NCBI RefSeq assembly: GCF_029581355.1
Contig: NZ_CP120849.1
Location: 1,024,501-1,088,500 of the forward strand
Direction: 5' to 3'
Source: Parabacteroides chongii
GTDB lineage: Bacteria > Bacteroidota > Bacteroidia > Bacteroidales > Tannerellaceae
DNA length: 64,000 nucleotides
Made by a program: the position numbers and the translations under genes. Below, piece by piece: positions 34,048 to 42,624 of this stretch. Within the stretch, counting starts at the first letter, position 1; each line of letters opens with the position of its first letter. The notes beneath the pieces are model-generated. The model was not told where the DNA came from. It ran no database searches and saw only the letters and a program-made list of their open reading frames with translations.

Positions 34048-35076
34048 TCACTCTCCTCCGCTCATCCCTATCACGAAAGAAGCAATCACTAATACAACCA
34101 GTCCTGCATACATCCAGGCTTTTGTCTTTGTATCCGTAGCTTTCCATTCTCCGCGATACAATCCCCAAAGGGTGGCAAAGACAATGGTCAGCGACATCAT
34201 AATTCCCCAAGCCGTAAACGAGAACTCACCCATCCGGCTTTTCCCCATACCGAAAAAGATAAAGTTGATAAACCAAAGAAAGCCCGCCAAAGCACAATAG
34301 AGATAATTACTCAAAACGCCAACCTCCTTTGTTTTCATAAAGGCTTTCAGGTTATTATTCCTCTTCGACAGAAACAGGCACCATAACGCAGTAGCCAGAA
34401 AAGAGCCACCAAACAAAATAGGAAAGACAGGCAATGTCTGGAACAAGGGATTGACACCCGAAGCAATTATTGCAGACGAAATTTCTGCACCCAGCTCTAT
34501 TCCTAAGGCTTGTGACGCACCGGTTATGCCGACGAATAGAACCAATAGCAATCCTTTCTTGAAATCAAGTTCCGGATTCGCTTCCGGTCCGGCTCCTTTA
34601 TCTTTCCGATAACCGGCATATCCACTCAAAGCTATACCGACTGCGGCAATCAACAGACCTGCTATCAACATCGTTCCACCGGATTGTTGCAGAAGAACGC
34701 TCAACCGCCCGTCAATAGCCGGAGGAATGATCGTCCCCAGTATCATCATCAACCCCAAAGAGAGCGAGAAGCCCAACGAAAGTCCCAGATAACGCAGGGA
34801 AAGTCCGAATGTCAGATTACAAATGCCATAGATAAAACCTAATATAAAGATCCATCCCAATGTCTGTGCCGGAATCCCAGACAGCACATTCATAAAGCCC
34901 GGACAAAAAACATAACATGCCACTACAGGGACAATCACATAAGCAAACAAACTATATATCAGCCAATAATTCTCCCAAGCCCAGTTACGGGTTCTTCCGA
35001 AGGGAATCGAAAAACTTCCTGAGGAGAAAGCTCCCATAGCAATCAGCCCGATTCCAAATAATAATTCAAATGTCAT
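34048..35076 (-). CDS. RhaT-like sugar:proton symporter
   Basis: A 342-residue inner-membrane protein with about ten helices, related to the L-rhamnose/H+ symporter RhaT of the drug/metabolite transporter superfamily. The N-terminus GAFSSGSFSIPFGRTRNWAWENYWLIYSL is typical of RhaT (SxxxPxxxxxxWxWE). The repeat half ends FSFTAWGIMMSLTIVFATLWGLYRGEWK, the matching C-terminal motif. It lies inside the corrinoid operon, 5 bp after the MetH-activation-like gene. This ties the methyl-transfer genes to uptake of rhamnose or a related, possibly methylated, deoxysugar. Confidence 0.87.
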   Translation of the reverse strand: MTFELLFGIGLIAMGAFSSGSFSIPFGRTRNWAWENYWLIYSLFAYVIVPVVACYVFCPGFMNVLSGIPAQTLGWIFILGFIYGICNLTFGLSLRYLGLSLGFSLSLGLMMILGTIIPPAIDGRLSVLLQQSGGTMLIAGLLIAAVGIALSGYAGYRKDKGAGPEANPELDFKKGLLLVLFVGITGASQALGIELGAEISSAIIASGVNPLFQTLPVFPILFGGSFLATALWCLFLSKRNNNLKAFMKTKEVGVLSNYLYCALAGFLWFINFIFFGMGKSRMGEFSFTAWGIMMSLTIVFATLWGLYRGEWKATDTKTKAWMYAGLVVLVIASFVIGMSGGE

Positions 35077-35081
35077 AACTC

Positions 35082-35783
35082 TTATTGGTTTTTCTTTCTA
35101 ATATTCCGATACGCACAAGAGGTACTGTTGCAAATGTCACAGCCATAAGATCGTTTTCTAACCTCATCCCCTATTCCTATAATTCCGCTAACCGATTTGA
35201 TCGGCTGCATCAGGCAAGATTCATTGATCGTGATCCCGGTCGGATGATCGCCGATATAGGCAAACAGATCACGCTGTCCAGAGAGTGGCCATTCGCAATA
35301 ACCGGGACTATAACGGTTCGTGATCTTCTTCCCCTGGTTCATCATCTCCTTTTCCAAATACAGCTGCACCTTATCCATCGCATTTTCAACGGTTGCCGAG
35401 CCAATCGACTCGACCACAAATGCTTCCAGAAAATCGCTATTCTGTTGATAGGCATGCGACAACTCAGTAAAAGTTTTCCCCGCCGTACAAAGAAATAAAG
35501 CGATCCGATCAGCTCCTTGCATATAACCACTGATTTTACGTCCTGTATGCAAACATCCCGAAGAACCATTGACTATTCCTTCTTTTACATTTACTTCCGG
35601 ACAATCCAGCAGACGATATCCTCCGATGATCTCTTTCGAATCTTTCAATTCGTCAAAGGTTCTCTCCACAATCTCCGCAACGAGAACATAACTCTCCGAA
35701 TCGGGAATCTGGAGGTATTCCATCAATACCGGTATTTCCGGACGAACCTCTTCAAACGAAAATGTATATGACCGGAACATCAT
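35082..35783 (-). CDS. MetH activation-domain-like corrinoid reactivation protein
   Basis: A 233-residue stand-alone protein resembling the C-terminal activation domain of B12-dependent methionine synthase. RYSPGYCEWPLSGQRDLF (157-174) contains RxxxGY, the SAM-binding motif of MetH, and SVSGIIGIG matches the second motif. The C-terminal CDICNSTSC (Cys215, 218, 223) is a small cysteine cluster absent from MetH itself. In the family this domain rescues Co(II)-corrinoid by reductive methylation with SAM. Here it would reactivate the neighbouring corrinoid protein. It overlaps the URO-D gene upstream by 4 bp. Confidence 0.85.
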   Translation of the reverse strand: MMFRSYTFSFEEVRPEIPVLMEYLQIPDSESYVLVAEIVERTFDELKDSKEIIGGYRLLDCPEVNVKEGIVNGSSGCLHTGRKISGYMQGADRIALFLCTAGKTFTELSHAYQQNSDFLEAFVVESIGSATVENAMDKVQLYLEKEMMNQGKKITNRYSPGYCEWPLSGQRDLFAYIGDHPTGITINESCLMQPIKSVSGIIGIGDEVRKRSYGCDICNSTSCAYRNIRKKNQ

Positions 35784-36778
35784 CTTCCTTTATTAAAATC
35801 AGCTATTGCCTGATAGAACGCTTTGATATTCGCATCCGGAACCAAAGGTGGCATATCACAACCGGAAGAGATAACAAAGTTTTTATACTGCGATGTTTTT
35901 GATAATAGATCGGCTGTAGCCCGGTACACCTCTTCTGAAGTGGCTTGCTTCAGGATACCGACAGGATCGATGTTTCCCATCACGATAAGGTCTGACGGAC
36001 ATTGTTCCAGTGTCTCAACCATATCCACTGCATTTCCGAAATGTAAAGCTGCGGCTCCGGAATCGATCATTGCTTGGGTGCATTGTCCTCTATTTCCGCA
36101 ATTATGTAAGATCACAGTAAAGTCTTCATCCTGTACCGCCTCCACTATCTGCCGGACATAGACAGTCGAATACTCCTGACAGTCCTCATTGGAAAGCAAC
36201 CCGGCAGCCGGTTCAGCCATAATCACACCTGTTGCGCCGATCGCTTTCAGTTCCCGACAATAAGCGGTAATATAAGCTGTACATTTATCCAATAATGTTT
36301 TTATCACATCCGGTTCGATATAAATACCGACCATAATTTCTGACATATCGTAGAGCCTACCCGCCAAAGAGAAAGGACCGATACAACCGGACAGGACAGG
36401 TTTGTCTTTTATGTTTTCAACAGCCAGGCGGTTTGCTTTCAGGTATTCCGGCATTCGGCCGGCAGATAAAGAGGGAACCTGCAGATTGTTCACGGTATCT
36501 TCATCATATACCAGTCTGCCCGTAACACTAGGCACTTCATGTTCCGGCATATTGATCGTACAACCAAAGGCCTCTGCCTCGACTGTCAAATCCATAATGA
36601 CGGTACAAGCTGTTGTATGGTAAGTTTCCGTCACATTCCTGATTGCCTGATAGTGCACATTTCCATCCGTAACAGCGTCGATCACCTTCTTCCCGATCGC
36701 TTCAATACCGGGATGGGTCATAATAGGGATAGCGATCCGTTTGTCACTATCCTGTAATTGTTTGATAAACTTATTCAT
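35780..36778 (-). CDS. MtaA-like methylcorrinoid methyltransferase (URO-D fold)
   Basis: A 332-residue member of the URO-D/MtaA/CmuA superfamily. HNCGN gives His225 and Cys227, and SSGCDMPP gives Cys307, which together form the HxC...C zinc site that activates a thiol or other acceptor in MtaA-type enzymes. MGNIDPV and IGPFSLAGRLYDMSEIM are also family-like. It starts 6 bp after the corrinoid protein gene, the usual pairing in methyl-transfer operons. Since bacteria of this group lack coenzyme M, the acceptor may be tetrahydrofolate or homocysteine; this is inference. Confidence 0.86.
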   Translation of the reverse strand: MNKFIKQLQDSDKRIAIPIMTHPGIEAIGKKVIDAVTDGNVHYQAIRNVTETYHTTACTVIMDLTVEAEAFGCTINMPEHEVPSVTGRLVYDEDTVNNLQVPSLSAGRMPEYLKANRLAVENIKDKPVLSGCIGPFSLAGRLYDMSEIMVGIYIEPDVIKTLLDKCTAYITAYCRELKAIGATGVIMAEPAAGLLSNEDCQEYSTVYVRQIVEAVQDEDFTVILHNCGNRGQCTQAMIDSGAAALHFGNAVDMVETLEQCPSDLIVMGNIDPVGILKQATSEEVYRATADLLSKTSQYKNFVISSGCDMPPLVPDANIKAFYQAIADFNKGR

Positions 36779-36784
36779 ACGTTA

Positions 36785-37459
36785 TCAGGCTACGATTGAA
36801 TCCAACCAGTTAATATTATCCTGCGGATCACGGGCATAAGCATCCGCTCCGATCTTTTGTGCAAACTCTGCATTCAACGGAGCTCCACCGACAACGACTT
36901 TAGTCTCGGGATATTTTGCCCGGATAGTGGCGATCATCGGTTGCATATTACTCATGGTTGTAGTCAGCAAGGCAGACATGCCGCAAACAGCTCCCGGATG
37001 TTCGTCCAATGCCTGAATATACTTCTCGGCCGGCACATCCGTCCCCAGGTCGATCACTTCCCAACCGGAACCTTCCACCATCATACCCGTCAGGTTCTTG
37101 CCGATATCGTGCAAGTCGCCCATAACGGTACCGATAACAAATACTCCTTTACGTTTGATCTCACCATTCTGAAAATAGGGTTTCAGGTGTTTCATGGCAC
37201 TGTTCATCGCTTTAGCCGACAGCAACATCTGCGGTACGAATATCTTTCCTTCCGTAAACTTATTACCGACCCGGTTCATTGCCGGGATCAGAGCATCATT
37301 CAGTACCGATTGAGGAGATAAGCCGCTCTCCAAAGCCTCACGGGTCAGTTCATCCGCACCGGGCAACCCTTTCATTGCCGGCGGATAGGGCGACGCCAAA
37401 TTGATCTTGCCGAATTCCACGCATTCGCCAAGTTTACTAATAATGTCATTCATGTTCAA
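36785..37459 (-). CDS. Corrinoid (B12-binding) protein of the MtaC/MtbC/MetH type
   Basis: A 224-residue two-domain methyl carrier. Residues 1-95 form the four-helix cap (GKINLASPYPPAMKGLPG; IPAMNRVGNKFTEGKIFVPQMLLSAKAM), where KIFVPQMLLSA is the standard cap motif. The Rossmann-like domain follows, with GDLHDIGKNL giving Asp115-x-His117-xx-Gly120; His117 is the lower cobalt ligand. GMSALLTTTMSNM and VVVGGAPLNAEFA are the remaining cobalamin-pocket motifs. It carries a methyl group between two methyltransferases. The MtaA-like gene follows 6 bp downstream. Confidence 0.94.
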   Translation of the reverse strand: MNMNDIISKLGECVEFGKINLASPYPPAMKGLPGADELTREALESGLSPQSVLNDALIPAMNRVGNKFTEGKIFVPQMLLSAKAMNSAMKHLKPYFQNGEIKRKGVFVIGTVMGDLHDIGKNLTGMMVEGSGWEVIDLGTDVPAEKYIQALDEHPGAVCGMSALLTTTMSNMQPMIATIRAKYPETKVVVGGAPLNAEFAQKIGADAYARDPQDNINWLDSIVA

Positions 37460-37499
37460 TAATATTTAAAGCTTGTTTATTTCGAAAGAGGCACTATAT

Positions 37500-37823
37500 T
37501 CAGTCCGTATGGAAAACTTCTTCCATGGCCGCCCACCATTCTCCGGGTGCACGATTCTCTATGGGTTGCTGACAGGGATCAGTGAGTTTCCACCATTCCT
37601 GTGTGGTCGGATCGGCAGCCATTCGTTGCATATCCTTTTCATAGTCATTTCCGATATATTCATAATAGCTATACAGCAGCCCGTCTTTATAATAAATTGA
37701 GTAATTGCGGATATTACACTCGCGGATCATAGCCAGTACCGCCGGCCATACGGCAGCATGTAATTTCTTGTATTCCTCCAGTTTTTCCGGCTTTATACCG
37801 ATAACACTTCCATAACGTTTCAT
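37500..37823 (-). CDS. rhaM: L-rhamnose mutarotase (RhaM/DUF718 family)
   Basis: A 107-residue protein converting alpha- and beta-anomers of L-rhamnose, a dimeric alpha/beta barrel enzyme. MKRYGSVIGIKPEKLEEYKKLHAAVWP holds the conserved Tyr and His, and YYEYIGNDYEKDM and EWWKLTDPCQQP match the rest of the family. It is the first gene of the corrinoid operon, not part of a usual rhaBAD cluster. That suggests the true substrate could be an O-methylated rhamnose or fucose. Confidence 0.9.
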   Translation of the reverse strand: MKRYGSVIGIKPEKLEEYKKLHAAVWPAVLAMIRECNIRNYSIYYKDGLLYSYYEYIGNDYEKDMQRMAADPTTQEWWKLTDPCQQPIENRAPGEWWAAMEEVFHTD

Positions 37824-37852
37824 ATTCTTCAGTCTATTAGATTAAGTATGAG

Positions 37853-37860
37853 CAAAAATA
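37853..37860 (-). promoter_or_regulatory. -7 box for the rhaM-corrinoid operon
   Basis: On the minus strand TATTTTTG matches TAnnTTTG, 29 bp before the rhaM ATG. A -33 TTTG is not clear. Confidence 0.5.
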
Positions 37861-37933
37861 GCAGAAGTAAAAGAGTTGAAGTTTTCAATTTGCGTGGTTC
37901 TTTTGACTGTTTCCGAGATTTGAAAAATTACTT

Positions 37934-37955
37934 AGTTCATAAAGGACTAAGTCAC
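37934..37955 (+). promoter_or_regulatory. 22-bp element conserved upstream of both FecR genes (copy 1)
   Basis: The element opens AGTTCATAAAGGACTAAG and ends TCAC; it is identical over 22 bp to the copy upstream of the other FecR gene (59703-59724, minus strand), though flanking DNA differs. It ends 19 bp before the FecR ATG. A CTTAGT...ACTAAG dyad surrounds it in this copy only. It is probably part of the promoter or leader. Confidence 0.6.
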
Positions 37956-37974
37956 TAGATGCAATAAATAAAAA

Positions 37975-38958
37975 ATGACCCCGGAGAACGAACATATAAA
38001 ACTAATCATTGGATATCTGCAAGGAACACTTGCGTCAGATGAAAATAATCGTTTTTACTCGTGGATAAATGAGAGTGAAAACAATAAAAAAGAATTCTTC
38101 GAAGTAAAAGCGATGTTTGATGCCGGAAAATCCACGTACAGTACACAAGCGGTCAAGGAGAGCTGGGATCGTCTATTAGATAAAAGAAGATCAAGACAAC
38201 ATTTCAATATATGGCGACAAGTCGGTAGCTATGCCGCAGTAGCATTAGTTGCTGTTATTTTAAGTTCAACCTTTTTCTTCTCTTTCTTTAAAGATGAAAA
38301 GAAAGGTTTCTATACACGATATATAGGAGGAGACGGCCTGGAGGCCGATGTCGTAGAATTACCAGACGGTACACATATCAGTCTCGGTTCTAAAACGACC
38401 TTTCATTATGACAAAGATTACGGTAAAGACAAACGTATCGTATATCTGGAAGGAGAAGCCTATTTTGAAGTAGCCAAACAAAAAGACAAACCTTTCATAG
38501 TGAAGACTAAAGAACAGGATATAGAAGCACTGGGCACAAAGTTCAATGTAATGGCTTATCCGCTAGATTCATTGGTGATAACCACATTATTGGAAGGTTC
38601 TGTTCGATTGACAACAATGAATCTGTCCCAGTCAACAATAATGAAGCCCGATCAACAGATTGTATATAATCGTAATACAAAACAATCTTCGCTTCAACAT
38701 GTAGATGCCAGACAGTTTACTTCATGGACGACAGGATATTACTATTTCTCCGAACAAAGCCTCAAAGCGATCCTTGACAGGCTGAGCCATGTTTACGGTG
38801 TCAAATTCACTGTCCTATCGGAAGATTTATACAACCGTACATTTACAGGTACTTTTTATCGGGGGCAAAGTATAAAAGATATTATGGAGATAGTCAATTT
38901 ATCCATACCGATAAAATACAAAATAGAAGATCATCATGTAACCATGAATGAAATATAA
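37975..38958 (+). CDS. FecR-family anti-sigma factor of PUL 2
   Basis: A 327-residue inner-membrane regulator. The cytoplasmic N-terminus (about 1-80) should bind an ECF sigma. The single helix is AAVALVAVILSSTFFFSFF. The periplasmic FecR domain spans about residues 110-205 (LPDGTHISLGSKTTFHY, VYLEGEAYFEVAKQKDKPF, VKTKEQDIEALGTKFNV), followed by a DUF4974 domain (LSHVYGVKFTV). It senses the STN domain of the SusC encoded next. Its periplasmic part is nearly identical to the FecR of PUL 3, but the cytoplasmic part is much less so. No ECF sigma gene is adjacent, which is unusual. Confidence 0.93.
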   Translation: MTPENEHIKLIIGYLQGTLASDENNRFYSWINESENNKKEFFEVKAMFDAGKSTYSTQAVKESWDRLLDKRRSRQHFNIWRQVGSYAAVALVAVILSSTFFFSFFKDEKKGFYTRYIGGDGLEADVVELPDGTHISLGSKTTFHYDKDYGKDKRIVYLEGEAYFEVAKQKDKPFIVKTKEQDIEALGTKFNVMAYPLDSLVITTLLEGSVRLTTMNLSQSTIMKPDQQIVYNRNTKQSSLQHVDARQFTSWTTGYYYFSEQSLKAILDRLSHVYGVKFTVLSEDLYNRTFTGTFYRGQSIKDIMEIVNLSIPIKYKIEDHHVTMNEI

Positions 38959-39020
38959 CTAATTGTTAATCTTTAAATTGTAATAATCATGAGTGAGTAG
39001 AAAGAAAAAAGAAGAAGGGA

Positions 39021-39102
39021 AAATCTTGCCGGATCCTCCCTTCTGAAATGTGTGATTCAATTAAACTTCCATTGCCGTGGAATTGATGTTTAATCTTAAA
39101 AC
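39021..39102 (+). promoter_or_regulatory. Conserved FecR-SusC intergenic leader (copy 1)
   Basis: The blocks AAATCTTGCCGGAT, TGTGTGATTCAATTAAA, TTCCATTGCCGTGGAA and TTTAATCTTAAAAC occur in the same order and spacing here and at 58544-58621 on the minus strand. TTCCA...TGGAA can form a small hairpin. The element ends 10 bp before the SusC start and probably includes the ECF-sigma promoter or 5' leader. Confidence 0.65.
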
Positions 39103-39112
39103 GTTCAAAAAT

Positions 39113-42100
39113 ATGAATAATCAACGTATAGTTGTTTCCGTAAATCTGAAAAGAACTATAAAAATCATGAAATTAACCGTGTTAATGCTAACCATTTGTT
39201 TATCACAGATGGTAGCCGCAACTTATGCACAGACTGCGAAACTGAATGTTTCCGCGAAGAATGAAACATTGGAAAATGTGTTGAAACAAATAGAAAAACA
39301 GTCTGAATTTCTGTTTTTCTATAATCTGGAAGAGATTAACAAAAATGAAAAAATCTCTATTACGAAAAAGAATGCCAATATTCAAGATGTTTTGGATGCT
39401 ATTGCAATGAAAACCGGTTTGAAATACACAATCAAAGACCGCCACATTGTACTGACCAACGAAACCTCGTCACCTATCATTGCATCAACACAACAGGAAC
39501 GCAAGGTAACAGGTACGGTCAGCGATGCTTTCGGACCGATCACCGGAGCCAATATTATTCAAAAAGGGACAACCAATGGTACAACAACCGACATGGATGG
39601 AAACTACTCCATTGAAGTTCCGGATGGTGCTATCCTTCAAATCTCCTTTATCGGATATATTCAACAAGATATAGCCGTAAAAGGTAAAAATGTAATCAAT
39701 GTTTTACTGAAGGAAGATACGCAAGCCTTGGAAGAGGTAGTCGTTGTCGGTTACGGTACAATGAAAAAGAAAGACTTGACAGGAGCTGTTGCTTCGGTAA
39801 AGATGGATGATACGCCAGTCGGTACGGTATCAACTATCAGCCATGCCCTGGCAGGTAAAGCAGCCGGTTTACAAGTTAGCGCAGTAAGTGCACAACCCGG
39901 TGGAGGAACAAACTTTCGTATCCGTGGTGCCGCTTCTGTTAATGCCAGTAACGACCCGTTGATTATCATCGACGGTTTTCCGGTAAGTGCACCTAATGAG
40001 GATAAAATCAAAACAGGCAAATACTCCAGCGGTACAACCGATAATATTCTGGCCTCTATCAACCCGAATGATATCGAGTCAATAGAAGTGCTGAAAGATG
40101 CCAGTTCTACAGCTATTTACGGAGCACGTGCAGGTAATGGCGTTATTATCGTTACAACTAAGAAAGGTAAGACCGGAACTCCCAAAGTTACTTACTCAGG
40201 AACTGCCAGTGTTCAAACTTTGGCTAATTCTTACGATATGTTGAATGCCAAAGATTATATGACTCAGTCAAACCGTTATCAGTATGAGCAATGGATGAAA
40301 GATAATAAGATCGGTGTCTATGGAGGCAAGAGTGAATCGGAAGCCTCTTCTGCTTACGTTCCCCGTTATACGGATTCCCAGATCGCCAATCCGGCAAACA
40401 ACACGAACTGGTTCGATGAAATTACCCGTACAGGTTTCCAAACTCAGCATAATGTTTCCATCAATGGTGGTACCGATATGACGAAATACCTGATCTCAGG
40501 CAACTTCTTCAAACAGAATGGTGTTGTAAAAAACAACGATATGGAGCGCTATACCGGTCGTATGAACCTGGAACAAGTAGTCAGCAAATATGTAAAAGTA
40601 GGTGTAAACCTGACTTTGTCAAGAAACCAAATGAATAATGTTCCATTAGGTTCAGGACAGAATGAGAATGCCAGTATCATGGTTGCAGCAGCCCAATTTA
40701 ATCCGATATTGGGTATTAGAGATGAAAACGGAGAATATATTTTAAATGACGAAGCAGCATTCCTGCCTAATCCGGTTTCGCTACTTGAAATAACAGACAA
40801 AACAACCAAAGAACGGTTACTGGCCACTTCTTTCATTGAAGTAAAACCAATCCAGGAACTGACATTGAAAGCGAACTTAGGTATTGACCGTAATTACCAG
40901 AAGCATAAAGTTTATCTGCCGAAAACAACCCTTTATGGGGCTAAAAAAGACGGACAGGCAGATATCGCCCAGTATGACAAATCCGATTATCTGTTGGAAC
41001 TGACTGCCAACTATGCAAAACAATTTGGTAATCATAACCTGAACGCTTTGGTCGGATATTCTTTCCAGCGTTTTACTGACGAATCTTTATCGGCAGGTAA
41101 CAGCCAGTTCCTGATCGACGGATTCCTGTATAATAACTTGGGGGCCGGTGCTTATCCGAAACCCAGTGTCGGATCTTCTGCATCCAAAGATGAAATGGCA
41201 TCATTCTTCGGTCGTGTGAATTATTCATTCAAAGACCGTTATTTATTGACAGCGACATTACGTGCCGATGGGGCTTCCAACTTCGCAAAGAATAATCGTT
41301 GGGGGTATTTCCCCTCCGTAGCATTAGGCTGGAGATTTACAGAGGAAGAGTTCATGCGTCCGTTAACCAATGTGTTGTCTAATGGTAAGTTACGCTTGAG
41401 CTTCGGACAAACAGGTAATTCCAATATCGGAAACAAAGCCATTTCTTATTATAAGACAGGAAATAACAATGAATTCGGTGGAACAGAATCTGTCGGTGTC
41501 TATCTGGATCAGATGGGTAACCCGGACTTGAAATGGGAAACAACAACGGAATGGAACGTCGGTTTGGATTTAGGTTTCCTGAATAACCGTCTGAATGTAA
41601 CCGCAGAATATTTCCATAAAGTTGTATCGGACTTGTTAAGCGAACGTACGTTACTTTCTTATAATGAAGTGGGTAAAATTGCTGCGAATATAGGAGAAAC
41701 TCAGAGCCAGGGTCTCGAAATAACAATCAATACCAAAAACATTGACACCAAAGATTTTAGTTGGAATTCTGATTTTACATTCTCATTTTATCGCGACAAA
41801 TGGAAAACCCGTGATGCATCATGGAAGCCGGCAGCCTATTCACAATATAACGCACCGATTCGTTATTATTTCGGTTATGTCTCTGACGGTTTGATCCAAG
41901 AAGGTGAAACTGTTGACTGGATGACTGGATCTGTCCCCGGACAGGTAAAGATTAAAGACCTCGATGGTTATGTCTATAACGAAGACGGAACAATGAAAGT
42001 GGATAAACACGGTATCCCGGTCAAGAGCGGTAAACCCGATGGAAAGATAGATGAAGCCGATATGGTTATTTACGGAAGTAAGGACCCTGGATATCTGATG

Positions 42101-42601
42101 GGATTGAACAACACTTTACGCTATAAAAACTTCGATTTCAATATTTATTTCTACGGACAGTTCGCCCTGTGGAATATCGGCTCTTATAAAGATTTGTGGT
42201 TGACCGGAGCTGATGGCATGACCGGTATCGTAAATATGTATCGTGGATATAATATGCCGGTTTCAGCAAAGGATGTTTGGGCTCATGATAATACGACGGC
42301 AACCCGCCCGGGATATTTCCAGGATAAGAGCCCTGTTTCTGCAGGTAGCACAAGTACCGGTAAGATAGGTGACTATTATTTGGAAAAGAGTTGGTTCATT
42401 CGCTGTCGTAACATTACGTTAGGATATACAATTCCGATGAAACAGTCAAAGAAAGTTTTGTCAAATATACGTGTGTATGCAGATATCAACAATCCGTTTA
42501 CAATCACTCCATATAACGGACTCGACCTGGAAACAGACAACTCTGTATGGGCTTATCCGAACGTTAGAAGTTTCAGCCTGGGATTGGATATAACATTTTA
42601 A
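39113..42601 (+). CDS. SusC/RagA TonB-dependent transducer of PUL 2 (with STN domain)
   Basis: A roughly 1162-residue outer-membrane importer and signal transducer. Start ATG 39113 (MNNQRIVV) matches its paralogue's MDNQRIVV; upstream GTG/ATG codons at 39077 and 39086 lie in the conserved leader. A signal peptide (MKLTVLMLTICLSQMVAA) is followed by an STN domain (LENVLKQIEKQSEFLFFYN), a carboxypeptidase-like domain, EEVVVVGYGTMKKKDLTG, the plug (VLKDASSTAIYGARAGNGVIIVTT) and the barrel, ending SFSLGLDITF. The STN should signal substrate to FecR. The N-terminal 230 residues are almost identical to SusC of PUL 3 while the barrel differs. Confidence 0.96.
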   Translation: MNNQRIVVSVNLKRTIKIMKLTVLMLTICLSQMVAATYAQTAKLNVSAKNETLENVLKQIEKQSEFLFFYNLEEINKNEKISITKKNANIQDVLDAIAMKTGLKYTIKDRHIVLTNETSSPIIASTQQERKVTGTVSDAFGPITGANIIQKGTTNGTTTDMDGNYSIEVPDGAILQISFIGYIQQDIAVKGKNVINVLLKEDTQALEEVVVVGYGTMKKKDLTGAVASVKMDDTPVGTVSTISHALAGKAAGLQVSAVSAQPGGGTNFRIRGAASVNASNDPLIIIDGFPVSAPNEDKIKTGKYSSGTTDNILASINPNDIESIEVLKDASSTAIYGARAGNGVIIVTTKKGKTGTPKVTYSGTASVQTLANSYDMLNAKDYMTQSNRYQYEQWMKDNKIGVYGGKSESEASSAYVPRYTDSQIANPANNTNWFDEITRTGFQTQHNVSINGGTDMTKYLISGNFFKQNGVVKNNDMERYTGRMNLEQVVSKYVKVGVNLTLSRNQMNNVPLGSGQNENASIMVAAAQFNPILGIRDENGEYILNDEAAFLPNPVSLLEITDKTTKERLLATSFIEVKPIQELTLKANLGIDRNYQKHKVYLPKTTLYGAKKDGQADIAQYDKSDYLLELTANYAKQFGNHNLNALVGYSFQRFTDESLSAGNSQFLIDGFLYNNLGAGAYPKPSVGSSASKDEMASFFGRVNYSFKDRYLLTATLRADGASNFAKNNRWGYFPSVALGWRFTEEEFMRPLTNVLSNGKLRLSFGQTGNSNIGNKAISYYKTGNNNEFGGTESVGVYLDQMGNPDLKWETTTEWNVGLDLGFLNNRLNVTAEYFHKVVSDLLSERTLLSYNEVGKIAANIGETQSQGLEITINTKNIDTKDFSWNSDFTFSFYRDKWKTRDASWKPAAYSQYNAPIRYYFGYVSDGLIQEGETVDWMTGSVPGQVKIKDLDGYVYNEDGTMKVDKHGIPVKSGKPDGKIDEADMVIYGSKDPGYLMGLNNTLRYKNFDFNIYFYGQFALWNIGSYKDLWLTGADGMTGIVNMYRGYNMPVSAKDVWAHDNTTATRPGYFQDKSPVSAGSTSTGKIGDYYLEKSWFIRCRNITLGYTIPMKQSKKVLSNIRVYADINNPFTITPYNGLDLETDNSVWAYPNVRSFSLGLDITF

Positions 42602-42624
42602 TTAAAGTCTAAATTGAGAATAAT

